Source: Gigaspora rosea (lineage: Eukaryota > Glomeromycota > Glomeromycetes > Diversisporales > Gigasporaceae). Taken from it: a stretch of DNA of 64,000 nucleotides. The stretch lies in contig QKWP01000617.1 in the NCBI GenBank assembly GCA_003550325.1, positions 132,928-196,927 of the forward strand, read 5' to 3'. Positions 34,453 to 47,118 of this stretch are shown here, piece after piece (position 1 is the stretch's first letter; every line of letters starts with the position of its first letter). Below the pieces are notes generated by a model that saw only the letters and a program-made list of their open reading frames with translations, did no database searches and was not told the origin of the DNA. Made by a program: the position numbers and the translations under genes.

Positions 34453-36044
34453 TTATAAAATAAATTATTACCTTAAGCGCAGCCTCGGTTTTCAATATAG
34501 AATGAAAATGCTATTCCAGTGCGTCTCAGCTGGGGAAAGAAGAGAGACGGTTTGTCCATAACATGACCTTTGCTCGTCTCGTAGTAATCCGGTAAAATAG
34601 GGGGTCGAGTGAAAATAGCTTACAATGCATATTGCATTTTTTAATGTTCTTTTATATGCATCCAATTCTTTGAAAATATCGCCGACAACTAAGTTCATCT
34701 GATGCGCCATACAAGATATAAAAACCTTATTAGGATATTCGATTCTTAGTTGTCGTCTATAGAAAAAAAGTTCAGATCCATATATAAATATAAGTACATT
34801 AGTATATATTTAAACGTACCTCGCCGCCGCATACTCGCCAGCTGAATCTGATACGTAGCAGTTAATTCGGATGCCTTCCTTTTATGCATTATCCATTACA
34901 CTTTTAATAAGAATTTTTACATTTTCGGTTTTTGACCATTGATTACTGATATTACGTGCGTTCCAAATTAAAGGTAAACCGTGAGAAGTAATTAAGACAA
35001 CACCAAAAAGGTGCACCTGCTTTATGTTTGTCCAGCCATCGAAGGCTGCAGTTACACCAACGCAATCTGCATGTGCATGTTCTAAAATGTCTTTAGTTAA
35101 TTTTGGTGAAACTTTTGGGAGAATTCGATTACATATTGCTCGCCGATTAGGTAGTTTCATAGTTGGCATTATAAAATTAAAAACATCTTTCGTTTCTTGG
35201 TTTTCCATAAAGGTAAATGGAAGACCATTTGATACAATCATATGTAATATCAAATTCTCGAAATGCCGATTATCCTTTTCAGATAGTTGACGTATAATAC
35301 AATTATTAAGAAATATTTGTCTTTTTTTTGAAGTGGAGGAGCTTGCAGATGTAGATTTATTAGACGATAAAATGGATTCATTAGTAGATGAAGAACGTGA
35401 CGTTGATATTTCAGACATGGTAGAAATATTGTCTTCGCAATCAGAAATGTTTCCGCCTGCTATTAACAACAATAATCAATATATTGTACGAGCAATTATA
35501 AAATGAACTATTTAATATATTTACCTTCATTGTTATTCTTTTTAGCATCTTCAGGTACCGAGCATGCAATAATCTCTAAAACTTCGTCCACAGCATATTG
35601 TTCTTTAAAATTTGGGCAATTTCGAAGATGACTTTGACATAATTTCGCCTTATTGGAAACAAAGCACTCAGGCTTCGTAATTGCCACAGGTAAGGTATAC
35701 TTTCGTATACATGAAAGGCAGATCGCCTTCTTATTTGCTTTTGGACTATCAGGTTCGACCAAGTAAAAAAATTCTCAGAAGTTATGATTTTTCTTACCCA
35801 TTGTAAAAAAGTTATTACGTGTACAAATTTCGTGACAATCTACGTATTTAACAAGATGAAAATGTCATGCAGCACAATTTGTTTTTCCATTTATGAAAGC
35901 CCTCTTTTATTCCTTTTTTTCTTTTTTTTCTTTTTTTTCGCACTACTAACTACTTATACTATACGAATTTTAATTCCAAATTTCAAAATTTGTTATTTTT
36001 TTTAATAATAAAAAAAGTAACCATTATTGCAATTAGGCGCCTTA

Positions 36045-36687
36045 TCCCTTAGATTGTAACACAGGCAAATTTGCCTGCATATTTTAAAATTTTTAATAAA
36101 ATTTTAAATATTGATTTTAGCCATATCTTTTCTAAGTAAAAAATATTCTTTAAGTTTTGTTTTAGTAACTTTGTTATAAAATTTTTTTAAAATTATTAGA
36201 AAACTTTAATATAATAAATGTTTAAAGTTCTTGTATTGGCATTTTTACTATTAAAATTTTTCTTTAGATTTTTTCAAATTTTATATGTTCCCGTCTATAA
36301 AAAAATCTTTACTTCTAATACAAGTCTTAATTTTTACAAGTAAATCATTAAAGTTGCAATAATGAAAGTTGTCATCCTTTATATAAACTACAATATTGTC
36401 TTAAGAACTATAGTTCTAAAACTAAAACTAAATAAGATTGCAGAAAAATTGTAATAAAATTTTTTAAAAAAATTTTTTCTTAAAATTATCTATTTTCAGC
36501 TTATATGTAACTATAATTTATTTTCTTATAATATAAAAACTAATTTTGCAAAAAAGTAATCCTTATTTTCAAATATAATTGTACAAAGTTTTATTTAATT
36601 ATTTTAGTATTTTAAAAAAGTAAATCAGAGCTAAAAAAGTGCAAAAACGCAGGCAAATTTGCCTGTGTTCTACTACAATTTAAGGGA
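36045..36687. mobile_element. TA-flanked MITE (643 bp) nested in the hAT element
   Basis: The terminal inverted repeats begin TCCCTTAGATTGTA / TCCCTTAAATTGTA and continue into the palindromic CACAGGCAAATTTGCCTG on both sides, about 40 bp in all. TA lies on each side (36043-36044 and 36688-36689). The interior matches 18440-18895. No coding region. Confidence 0.85.
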
Positions 36688-37084
36688 TATATTTGTACGA
36701 TTATGAGTATCAAAAACAATCGCTTAATTATTCATATTATTTTAGTCGATTATTTATTATTCTATTCGTACATGATTTCCTGTAGTACAGTATATATATG
36801 GTTTTCCCATGCTAACTGAAAAAAGTCAGTTGGGTCATTATTGACTTAATTTGTTCAAGCTTTAAAGTTATTTGAGTTCTAAATTTTAATTACACGGGTT
36901 TTTATGACCAATAGGATGTCAATTCTATATGCGAAATGACCAATGACTCAGATAACCGTGGTCATTTGGTCATGAGTCATTTGCAAATGACCTAAGATTT
37001 GAATGACCAACAATGACCGGTTATTTTGAGGTCATTTGGGGTCATTAGGAAAATCGGCAAATGACCAGGTCATTTACCACACTG

Positions 37085-38150
37085 CAAAGCTGCACATACA
37101 GCAATGGCAGCAGCAATTACAATAATTACATGCTATCAACAGATCGAAATCTCAACAGATTCAAAACATCTAAAAGCATACTCAATACGATTATATCCAC
37201 CCCACCTATCACCACAGGAGAATACACACCATGAATCATGCAAGACTCTTATTAGCAATGAAAACTATCATTGCTACAAAGGAAATTAATTTAACCATTA
37301 ATTACAAGGAAACACTTATCATACATGACCCACCAAAATTTACCCACTCAGAACTCGCAGTTCAGCACATCAGTAACACATATACGGTACAGTTTCTCAC
37401 ATACAATATTCCCACACACCAAGGCAATTCCTATGGCACTTCACAACACAGATTACAAAATGAAGTGACCCACAATTCCAAATTAACTGGTCCCATACAT
37501 ACTCGCTAATATCATATGACAGTAAATCTTTATCTCTCCAAACTGATCCAAACAAATTTGCCCTCAAGGCCTTCAAAATCAAGCTACTATCAAACGAATT
37601 ACCTAACCTCTTGAACTTACACTACCAGGCCCGTCCGAGCACCAAGACCCAAGGTGTCCAAGATGCAAACTAGAATAGGAGAATAGTACCCATTGGATCA
37701 CATGCCTATGCAATGACCCTCTTGTTTCCAAGATAATAAAGAAACTATACACAAAATCTGTACCAAACACAATCTAACTAACATTCATACTCAGCCATTC
37801 ATCGACAACTTTACACGCCTACACCTTTCATACAACAAACGTTTACCCATCAGTCTGATTATGACAAATACATCCTTCCCTTTTACAAATCTAAAAACTT
37901 AAGCTTTACTTACTTCTCAACTTCACCACAAAATTATTAAGAATTTACATAAAATCTGGAAGATTAGCAGAGCGGTAATAGCCAAGAATACTACTCCACC
38001 TACTTTCAACAGATTTATTCCCATCCTCCCACCCACCTCATGCAATGATATTTCTACATCTAGAGAATTAAAATATAGACTTTGGACATGTAACTTTGTA
38101 GTACATAATACCTCCTCTACTACCATAGCAGACATAACCTAGTTAGGGGA
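37085..38150 (+). pseudogene. LINE fragment, part downstream of the hAT insertion
   Basis: This continues the fragment at 31985-32363 after one CAAAGCTG copy. It reads AAHTAMAAAITIITCYQQ and then STDSK, the shape of an RNase H helix plus the TDS catalytic motif. Later it has FKIKLLSNELPNLLNLHYQA, typical of the C-terminal region of fungal LINE polyproteins, and a Cys/His-rich tail in another frame near 37655-37710 (CPRCKL, HWITC). Frameshifts and stops are frequent. It is a decayed retroelement. Confidence 0.6.
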
Positions 38151-38159
38151 GCGCCAGAA

Positions 38160-38420
38160 ATCACCTGATTAGGGTTTCACTAAGTAGCTGACCCCCCTAC
38201 CCCCACCTGATAATTTTTCTAAGCATTTGATTGGTTAAAATTTAATAATATATATATATATTAAAAATTGGATAACTTTTTTTGATCTACTGGTCTGTTT
38301 TGGATGATTCAACTACCAAAATGTTCGTCTCAGTGAGATGATTCTAACAAGCCCAAAATCATCAAAATCCAATCATAGGATCCCAAGATCGTTCAACTTT
38401 TGTGTAATTTTAATAGTAAT
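38160..38420. repeat. Dispersed repeat shared with 12070-12195
   Basis: The tract taacttttttgatctactgg through atcaaaatccaatc parallels 12075-12185 (taacttttgatttactagtc onward). It is non-coding. Confidence 0.5.
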
Positions 38421-39835
38421 TTTAAATTTACTAAGTAAATTTATTTTTTATATTCAGACTTTTTAGTCAAGTCAGAGTCTGCCCTGGGTCTGGTCTGAAG
38501 TCTGCAGACTGGTCTAAGTCCGAATATATATATGTATTTTTTGGTGCTGAACAAAGTTTACTCAGTGCATTTTGTTAGAATAAATTAGTAAAATTTTATG
38601 AATCATAAGTTTTTATAGAATTTTATTAATAAAATTCTATAAAATCTTATAATTCGCAAATTTTTATTAATTAATTCTAACAAAATGCACTAAGTAAACT
38701 TGTTAAGCACCTAAAAATAAATTAAAACAGCAGGGTTGTTTTTATTTTACTTGAAATTTGGAGAAAAGATGCTTAAATTTGACTTTTTTGATCAAAAATC
38801 CAAAATTATGCATCTTTTCTCCAAATTTCAAGTAATATAAAAACAAACTAGCTATTTTAATACATTTTTAGGTGCTGAACAAGCTTACTTAGTGCATTTT
38901 GTTAGAATTAATTAATAAAAATTTGTGAATCATAAGATTTTATAGAATTTTATTAATAAAATTCTATAAACTCTTATGATTCATAAAATTTTACTAAATA
39001 ATTCTAACATAATGCACTAAGTAAACTCATTTAGCACCTAAAAATACATTAAATCAGCAGGGTTGTTTTTATTTTACTTGAAATTTGGAGAAAAGATGCA
39101 TAAATTTGAATTTTTAAAAAAAAAAAACAAAATTAAGCATCTTTTCTCCAAATTTCAAGTAAAATAAAAACAACAATGCCGATTTAATATATTTTTAGGT
39201 ACTAAACAAGTTTACTTAGTGCGGTTTGTTAGAATTAATTAACAAAAATTGTGAATAATAAGATTTTATAGAATTTTATTAATAAAATTCTATAAAATCT
39301 TATAATTCATAAAATTTTACTAATTAATTCTAACAAAACACACTAAGTAAACTTGTTTAGAACCTATAAATACATTAAATCAGCAGGGTTGTTTTTATTT
39401 TACTTAAAATTTGGAGAAAAGATGCTTAAATTTGACTTTTTTGATCAAAAATCCAAAATTATGCATCTTTTCTCCAAATTTCAAGTAAAATAAAGACAAA
39501 CCAGCCGTTTTAATATATTTTTAGGTGCTGAACAAGTTTACTTACTGCATTTTGTTAGAATTAATTAATAAAAATTTGCGAATTATAAGATTTTATAGAA
39601 TTTTATTAATAAAATTCTATAAAATCTTATGATTCATAAAATTTTACTAATTTATTCTAACAAAATGCACTAAGTAAACTTGTTCAGTGCCAAAAAATAC
39701 ATATAATTATATTCGGACTCAGACCAGTCTGCAGATTTCGGACCAGACCCGGACTGGACTCATAGTTGTGTCTGGTCTAAAGTCTGAAATTAGTAAAATT
39801 TAGAGTTTGAGTCTGGTCTGATCCCGGCATTAAGA
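38420..39835. repeat. Element carrying four tandem ~325-bp palindrome units
   Basis: The outer arms are inverted copies (left gtctgcagactggtctaagt near 38505, right actcagaccagtctgcagat near 39718). Between them, palindrome A (aggtgctgaacaagtttact to its complement, arms of about 75 bp) occurs at about 38545, 38870, 39197 and 39521. It alternates with palindrome B (acttgaaatttggagaaaag to its complement) at about 38750, 39075 and 39400. The period is about 325 bp. Both strands of every unit can fold into long hairpins. No coding potential. Confidence 0.85.
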
Positions 39836-39849
39836 TCGCATGATTTAAT

Positions 39850-42800
39850 AGTTAATATTCTTAAATATACTTAATATTTAAATCAGCATCAAAATTTATT
39901 ATGCTCACCCCTAGTAAGTTAATAATTAAAATTGCATTATTTAATGGTTAATACTCTTGGATACACCAAATATCAAAGTAAACAGAAAACAATTTAAATT
40001 TTATACTCACGCTAGTAAGTTAATAATTAGAGTTGCTCCTCACCGTGAGGAGAATCAATTATGTCCTGTACTTTTTTATGCACCTTATGCTTTTGTAATC
40101 CTATATTTGTAAGATTCAATTATTATGTCATTATTTGATGGTTAATACACCCAATATCAAAAGTAAACAAAAAAAATTTACACTCACTCTAGTAAATTAA
40201 TAATTAGAGTTGCATTGTTTAACGGTTAATACTCTTAGATACACCCAATATCAAAGCAAAAAAAATTTTTTACTCACTCTAGTAAAATTTAAATAATTTA
40301 GATTTGCATTATTTAGCAATTAATACTCTTGGATACACCAATATCAAAATAAACAAAAAAAATTTTATACTCACTCTATTAAGTTAATAATTAGAGTTGC
40401 ATTGTTTAACGGTTAATACTCTTAGATACAACATCAGAATAAACAGAAAAAATTTTATACTCACCCTGACAAGTTAATAATTAGATCGCATGAATTAATA
40501 GTTAATACTCTCAAATATAACTAATATTAAAATAACAAAATTTTATACTCACACTAGTAAGTTAATAATTAGAGTTTGCATTATTTAGAAATTAATACTC
40601 TTTGGATACACCCAATATCAAAATAAACAGAAAAAAAATTTATACTCAAGAAAATTTATACTCACACTAATAAGTTAATAAAGAGTTGTATTATTTAACG
40701 GTTAATACTCTTTAGATCCAACATCAAAATAAACAAAAAATTTTATACTCACTCTGGCAAGTTAATAATTAGATCGCATGATTTAATAGTTAATACTCTT
40801 AAATATAACTAATATTAAAATAACAAAAATTTTATACTCACACTGGTAAGTTAATAATTAGAGTTGCGTTATTTAGAAATTAATCTTCTTTGGATACACC
40901 CAATATCAAAATAAACAGAAAAAAATTTTATACTCACTCTAGTAAGTTAATAATTAGAGTTGCATTATTTAACAGTTAATACTCTTGGATACACCTAATA
41001 TCAAACAAAGTGAACATAAAACAATTTAAATTTTATACTCACGCTAGTAAGTTAATAATTAGAGTTGCATTACTTGATGGTTAATACTCTTGGGTACACC
41101 CAATATCAAAATAAAGAGAAAAAATTTATACTCACACTAATAAGTTAATCATCAGAGTTGTATTATTTAACGGTTAATACTCTTGGATACAACATCAAAA
41201 TAAATAGAAAAAATTCGATACTCACTCTAGTAAAATTTAAATAATTTAGATTTGCATTAAATTACTCTTCTTTCATTCGTTGTCGTTCGTTGGCATTTCG
41301 CTGAATAATTAGCTTTTCGAATGTTCTGTATTTTACGTAAAATAGAAATATGGCAAAATCATTTATGAGTTAGTAGAAAATCAAGATTTATTCAATTAAT
41401 ACTTTTGGATACACCCAATATCAAATAAACAGAAAAAAAATTTATACTCACACTAGTAAGTTAATAATTAGAATTGCATTATTTAAAGATTAAGATAATA
41501 CTCTTGGATATACCCAATATCAAAATAAACAGAAAAACATTTATACTCACACTAATAAGTTAATAATCAGAGTTGTATTATTACGGTTAATACTCTTTAG
41601 ATACAACATCAAAATAAACAAAAAATTTTATACTCACTCTGGCAAGTTAATAATTAGAGTTGCATTGTTTAATGGTTAATACTCTTAGATACAACATCAA
41701 AATAAACAGAAAAAATTTTATACTCACACTGGCAAGTTAATAATTAGATCGCATGATTTAATAGTTAATACTCTTAAATATAACTAATATTAAAATAACA
41801 AAAATTTTATACTCACACTAGTAAGTTAATAATTAGAGTTGCATTATTTAGAAATTAATACTCTTTGGATACACCCAATACAAAAAAACTTTTATACTCA
41901 CACTAATAAGTTAATAATTAGAGTTGTATTATTTAACGGTTAATACACTTAGATACACCCAATATCAAAATAAACAACAAAACTTTTATACTCACGATAG
42001 TAAGTTAATAATTAGAGTTGCATTGTTTAATGGTTAATACTCTTAGATACAACATCAAAATAAACAGAAAAAATTTTATACTCACTCTGGCAAGTTAATA
42101 ATTAGATCGCATGATTTAATAGTTAATACTCTTAAATATAACTAATATTAAAATAACAAAAATTTTATACTCACACTAGTAAGTTAATAATTAGAGTTGC
42201 ATTATTTAGAAATTAATACTCTTTGGATACACCCAATACAAAAAAACTTTTATACTCACACTAATAAGTTAATAATTAGAGTTGTATTATTTAACGGTTA
42301 ATACACTTAGATACACCCAATATCAAAATAAACAACAAAACTTTTATACTCACGATAGTAAGTTAATAATTAGAGTTGCATTGTTTAATGGTTAATACTC
42401 TTAGATACAACATCAAAATAAACAGAAAAAATTTTATACTCACACTGGCAAGTTAATAATTAGATCGCATGATTTAATAGTTAATACTCTTAAATATAAC
42501 TAATATTAAAATAACAAAAATTTTATACTCACACTAGTAAGTTAATAATTAGAGTTGCATTATTTAGAAATTAATACTCTTTGGATACACCCAATACAAA
42601 AAAACTTTTATACTCACACTAATAAGTTAATAATTAGAGTTGTATTATTTAACGGTTAATACACTTAGATACACCCAATATCAAAATAAACAACAAAACT
42701 TTTATACTCACGATAGTAAGTTAATAATTAGAGTTGCATTGTTTAATGGTTAATACTCTTAGATACAACATCAAAATAAACAGAAAAAATTTTATACTCA

Positions 42801-43740
42801 CACTGGCAAGTTAATAATTAGATCGCATGATTTAATAGTTAATACTCTTAAATATAACTAATATTAAAATAACAAAAATTTTATACTCACACTAGTAAGT
42901 TAATAATTAGAGTTGCATTATTTAGAAATTAATACTCTTTGGATACACCCAATACAAAAAAACTTTTATACTCACACTAATAAGTTAATAATTAGAGTTG
43001 TATTATTTAACGGTTAATACACTTAGATACACCCAATATCAAAATAAACAACAAAACTTTTATACTCACGATAGTAAGTTAATAATTAGAGTTGCATTGT
43101 TTAATGGTTAATACTCTTAGATACAACATCAAAATAAACAGAAAAAATTTTATACTCACACTGGCAAGTTAATAATTAGATCGCATGATTTAATAGTTAA
43201 TACTCTTAAATATAACTAATATTAAAATAACAAAAATTTTATACTCACACTAGTAAGTTAATAATTAGAGTTGCATTATTTAGAAATTAATACTCTTTGG
43301 ATACACCCAATACAAAATAACTTTTATACTCACACTAATAAGTTAATAATTAGAGTTGTATTATTTAACGGTTAATACACTTAGATACACCCAATATCAA
43401 AATAAACAACAAAACTTTTATACTCACGATAGTAAGTTAATAATTAGAGTTGCATTGTTTAATGGTTAATACTCTTAGATACAACATCAAAATAAACGGA
43501 AAAATTTTATACTCACTCTGGCAAGTTAATAATTAGATCGCATGATTTAATAGTTAACAGTTAAAACCCTTGTATACACCCAGTATCAAAGTAAACAGAA
43601 AAAAAAATTTTATACTCACACTAGTAAGTTAATTATTAGAGTTGCATTATTTAACGATTAATACTCTTAGATACACCCAATACAGTATCAAAATAAACAG
43701 AAAAATAACTATCACTCACACTGCCAATTAACATGAATAA
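39850..43740. repeat. Satellite array, ~90-bp monomers
   Basis: About 43 monomers built on taagttaataattagagttg, then a variable centre (catta-tttaacggttaatac), tcttagatacacccaatatc, and aaaataaacagaaaaaattt followed by tatactcacactag. Monomers are diverged in the left part and homogenised into a higher-order repeat in the right part. Two stretches interrupt it: 40035-40115 and 41260-41400. No genes. Confidence 0.9.
41881..43312. repeat. Higher-order repeat, four near-identical 358-bp units
   Basis: Identical landmarks (acaaaaaaacttttatactc) start at 41881, 42239, 42597 and 42955, and a variant at 43313: exactly 358 bp apart each time. Each unit contains four different monomers with centres gttgtattatttaacgg, gttgcattgtttaatgg, gatcgcatgatttaatag and gttgcattatttagaaatt. 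A fifth, partial unit runs to about 43550. Confidence 0.9.
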
Positions 43741-46083
43741 AAAATTTAAAAAATTATTTAATAGTACTGAAATAATGGTAAAATTAACAGAGATAAACTT
43801 TAATAATTAATATATGAATTAATAATATCCGCCTATAAACGATGTGGTAAATAGTCGGGTGGAACAGTTTATTAATACCTGAAACATCGTTTAAAAGAAA
43901 TAGTAATTAGAGTTATTATTTTGTGGCAATTTTCGTTTCAGCATGCAAATTTTGGAATAAGCAAAAATAGTTCCACACTCACATTTGTGGGCTGGCAATT
44001 TAGCACAATTATTTATTTGATTGATTGAATTATTTAATAGTAATTCTTTTTACAAACCAATTGTTTTTATTGATTATTTTTTTTTAAACAACAAAAAAAA
44101 CTTACGACTTACGACCGTTAAAAAGACGAAGTCCCAAAGAACTCGAAAATTTCGTATGTATTATATATATACTGATATAGTTATACTGTGTGTACAAAAT
44201 TTATACATAAAAAAAAAGGAGTTGTCATGTCATTTTGCTATATCCACATGCGAAATTTCTATAAAAATAGAATTTCAAGGGATACAAAAAAAAAAAAAAT
44301 TTACTTCTCAACATGCACTTAATCGCAAATTTTAAACCAAAAAACCGGCTTTAATTATACGAACCGTGTTAAATTCTAGTCTTGCATAATTTGATTCGAG
44401 GCGAAAATTCTGTAACGTATAACAAATACAAAAATAGTGTAGATCACATAATATTTTTACTATTTCCGATGAAACTGCATGATCTGCAACCGGAGACCGA
44501 TATTTCAGTATTTCCGACTGTTAGATAATTACTCATCGTTACTGTATCAGTATAAAATTTAAACTGAAATAACTTTTGAACTATTAAAGATATACGAGTA
44601 AAAATACCTTTATTATCTCTTTAAGATAATAGAGCTCTTTTTTTTGTCATAAAATTAATGTAATTAGTTTTCGCTTTAACTTATATGAAAAATAAAAAAG
44701 GGCTCTATTACTTTAAAGAGAATGATAAAAGGAATCTAATAAATATAATTTTGCATGCGTCTCATGAAATAGTTCAGGAGTTATTTCAGTCTGAAATTTT
44801 ATACGTTTTCCGGTTTGGGTGGTACCTACACGTACATGTAACTTTTTTTTCATATAATGTTAGGTTCTAATTGTTATTAAAAAGAATGATCGACAAAAAA
44901 TCATTATGATCTTCACTATCATATGACATTTCACACCCTAACGTATATGTATTTAACCAAAAAGATTTTTACAAAAGGAAAATTAAATATCTAAGTTATT
45001 TCTGGGATCAAATAATTGGTTACTAACTTTCTATCTTTTGTATGGCGTAAAAAATCTACAACAATTAAAATTACTTATCAACATGCGCTTCATCGCTGGT
45101 TTTCACTATACCGTGTTAAATTTTAGTCTTGCATTATTTGGGTCGAGGAGAAAATTCTGTAACGTTACATGTATATTTAACCAAAGGATTTTTACAAGCG
45201 GAAAATTAAAATCTAATTTATTTCTGGGATCAAATAATTAGACAAAGGATTCCTAACTTTAAAATTATGCACTTCATCGCAAATTTTAAAGCAAAAAACC
45301 GGCTTTCATTATACCGTGTTAAATTCTAGTCTTACATTATCTGGTCCGAGGCGAAAATTCTGTAACGTTACATGTATATTTAACCAAAAAAATTTTTACA
45401 AGCGGAAAATTAAATAATTAAGTTATTTCTAGAACAAATAATTAGACAACGAATTCAAAAAATTCCCAATTTTCTATCTTTTGTATGACGTAAAAAGTCT
45501 ACAATTGTTCTAAATAAATCTAACATATATTCAAAAGGATAGAGTACGCACTCAATAACCCGCCTAATAAAATAGATAATAGGCAATTTTTAATAGCGAT
45601 AAGTAATAAAAGTATCTATTTGCAAAATAAGGATTTAACCCGGGTAGAGTAACTGGGTCATAGACGGACTTTCGTCTGATTGGCTGTGTAAATCAATTGC
45701 CCGAGTATGTTACCCGCGTATTCGCATCACGGGACAGTAAATCAACCAATCAAATCGTAAGACTTGCAGATACTTTACCAGTATTACCTAGGTACTTACC
45801 CAGGTAAGCTAGCAATTAACCTGCAGGTAACCCGGATTGAATTTTTTTTAAACGGGACTAATCCTCATGCAAAAACAAAAAATTGTCAAATAAAGAAATA
45901 TGAATACTACGTATGACGGAAAAATGTGCCCTTTTTTCTTATCTATATGGTTACATAATTAAACAGATTTATTTTATTATAAAAAGTTGCCCGGTACAGT
46001 ATGGGAAATGCTATTGGAATGCTTAGTCGTTAAATATTAACAAAACGAAATTGTGTTGAAAATATTATCAAAGCTTAGAAAAA
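43741..46083. repeat. Gene-free stretch with diverged direct repeats
   Basis: Between 44290 and 45470 a ~200-bp block recurs about three times (aaaccggctttaattatac, gtgttaaattctagtcttgc, gaggcgaaaattctgtaacg, then tttaaccaaaaagattttta and agttatttctgggatcaaat). A small palindrome-ended block with CCGGGT ends lies at 45637-45840 and could be a short MITE. The open frames 44021-44335 and 44685-44870 have no recognisable features. Confidence 0.55.
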
Positions 46084-47040
46084 ATGGGTGATTCTGATGG
46101 AATTGGAGCAGAAAAATATAAAGCGCTCTTCAATTATTATCAAGAATCAGCCGAAATGGGCAATACTGATGGAATGTTTCAAGTTGGTCATTGCTATCAG
46201 CATGGAATTGGTGTCGAAAAAAATGAGCGTAATGCATTCAATTATTATCAAAAATCAGGCGAAATAGGTAATTCTGAAGGAATGCTTCAAGTTGGCTACT
46301 GCTATCAAAATGGAATTGGTGTAAAAAAGGAACTTCGCATGGCGTTAATTTATTATGAAAAATCAGCCGAAATGGGTAATCCTAAAGGAATGTTTCAAGT
46401 CGGAAACTGCTATCAATATGGAATTGGTGTCAAAAAAGATAAGCATAAAGCATTTATTTATTATCAAAAATCATCGGAAAAGGGAAACTCCAAAGCGATA
46501 TTTCGAGCCGGTCGTTGCTATCAATATGGAATTGGGATAAAAAAAGACGAAAATAATGCGTTCATTTTTTATCAAAGGTTGGCCAGAATGGGTAATTCTA
46601 AAGCAATGCTCCAAGTCGGGCATTGTTATCAAGATGGAATTGGTGTCAAAAAAGATATGCATAATGCATTCAATTTTTATAAAAGATCGGCTGAAACGGG
46701 TAATAATCCTAAAGCAATGTATCATGTAGGTAATTGTTATTATCGTGGAGTTGGTGTTAGAAAGGATGTATGTGAAGCAGTCAAGTTTTATCTAAAGGCA
46801 GCTGAGAACGGACATGCTGGTGCAATAAATTGTCTTGGTAATTGTTATCGATATGGGAATGGTGTTGAAAAGGATGAACGTAAAGCATTTACTAATTATG
46901 AAAAGACAGCCAAAATGGGGCACACTAATGCAAGATATAATCTTAGTGATTGCTATCGACATGGAATTGGCGTGAAAATGAATTTAAAAAGGCCAATTCT
47001 TGGTATTCGAAGTAAGCAATTTACATTATTTATTAATTAA
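46084..47040 (+). CDS. Sel1-repeat protein (possible N-terminal part of a Sel1-kinase gene)
   Basis: This is a 318-aa ORF from the ATG at 46084. It has seven complete Sel1-like repeats of ~36 residues plus partial first and last ones, with the pattern A-x-x-x-Y-x-K-S-A-E-x-G-N-x-x-A-M-x-x-V-G-x-C-Y-x-x-G-I-G-V-x-K-D. Family knowledge: these helical hairpins form solenoid scaffolds for protein complexes. The last repeat changes character at NLKRPILGIR. In the +1 frame the same bases read KKANSWYSK, the expected repeat ending, so one A appears to be missing from the A run near 46985-46990. A donor GTAAGC at 47012 can splice in frame to an acceptor at 47323-47324, leading into the kinase below. 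A fused gene is therefore plausible, as known in Glomeromycotina, but not proven. Confidence 0.8.
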   Translation: MGDSDGIGAEKYKALFNYYQESAEMGNTDGMFQVGHCYQHGIGVEKNERNAFNYYQKSGEIGNSEGMLQVGYCYQNGIGVKKELRMALIYYEKSAEMGNPKGMFQVGNCYQYGIGVKKDKHKAFIYYQKSSEKGNSKAIFRAGRCYQYGIGIKKDENNAFIFYQRLARMGNSKAMLQVGHCYQDGIGVKKDMHNAFNFYKRSAETGNNPKAMYHVGNCYYRGVGVRKDVCEAVKFYLKAAENGHAGAINCLGNCYRYGNGVEKDERKAFTNYEKTAKMGHTNARYNLSDCYRHGIGVKMNLKRPILGIRSKQFTLFIN

Positions 47041-47118
47041 TTATTACTAATGTCAAATTTTAACAAGAATTTTAATATTAAATTCATATAGAAATAATTC
47101 ACCAGGTAACATTATAAT

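Larger units (their letters stand above)
33086..35762 (-). pseudogene. hAT transposase, degenerate multi-exon gene
   Basis: Read from 35762 downward. A Cys/His-rich BED-like N-terminus (CLSCIRKY ... CQSHLRNCPNF) comes first. The 35472-34882 block has FTFMENQETKDVFNFIMP and TAAFDGWTNIKQVHLFGVVL, whose Asp before GWTN fits the first catalytic acidic residue. A CMAHQMNLVVGDIFK segment follows (CxxH motif, 34710 region). Then comes a helical region (RLYEIVHSFGWL), and a C-terminal dimerisation segment near 33660-33545 (PELSRLALQLFGICVNSASV). In that segment VERL is followed by TAG before STMGFLHTKRRNRL. A final exon (33436-33086) starts near YEKVLAMSQLRGD. Several frame changes and the TAG show that it is inactive. 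An intron between the CxxH block and the next contains the element at 34318-34452. Confidence 0.85.
32372..37084. mobile_element. hAT DNA transposon (4713 bp) with two nested elements
   Basis: The inverted ends are CAGTGATGGTAAATGAC (left) and CAGTGTGGTAAATGAC (right, complement). A perfect 8-bp target duplication CAAAGCTG is at 32364-32371 and 37085-37092. Subterminal regions carry repeated aatgacc / ggtcatt units, typical hAT transposase-binding arrays. It encodes a degenerate minus-strand hAT transposase and contains two smaller elements (34318-34452 and 36045-36687). It inserted into a LINE fragment. Confidence 0.95.

Noticed and set aside
37950..38000. A-box-like sequence (tagcagagcgg) suggesting a tRNA
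   Set aside because: No B box at the right spacing and no cloverleaf; it lies inside the decayed LINE tail.
39850..43740. Could the regularly spaced repeats be a CRISPR array?
   Set aside because: The whole ~90-bp monomer repeats, there are no constant repeats with unique spacers, and higher-order periodicity is 358 bp. It is a satellite in a eukaryotic context.
44021..44335. 104-codon plus-strand ORF
   Set aside because: It overlaps diverged direct repeats and poly-A/T runs, with no recognisable domain.
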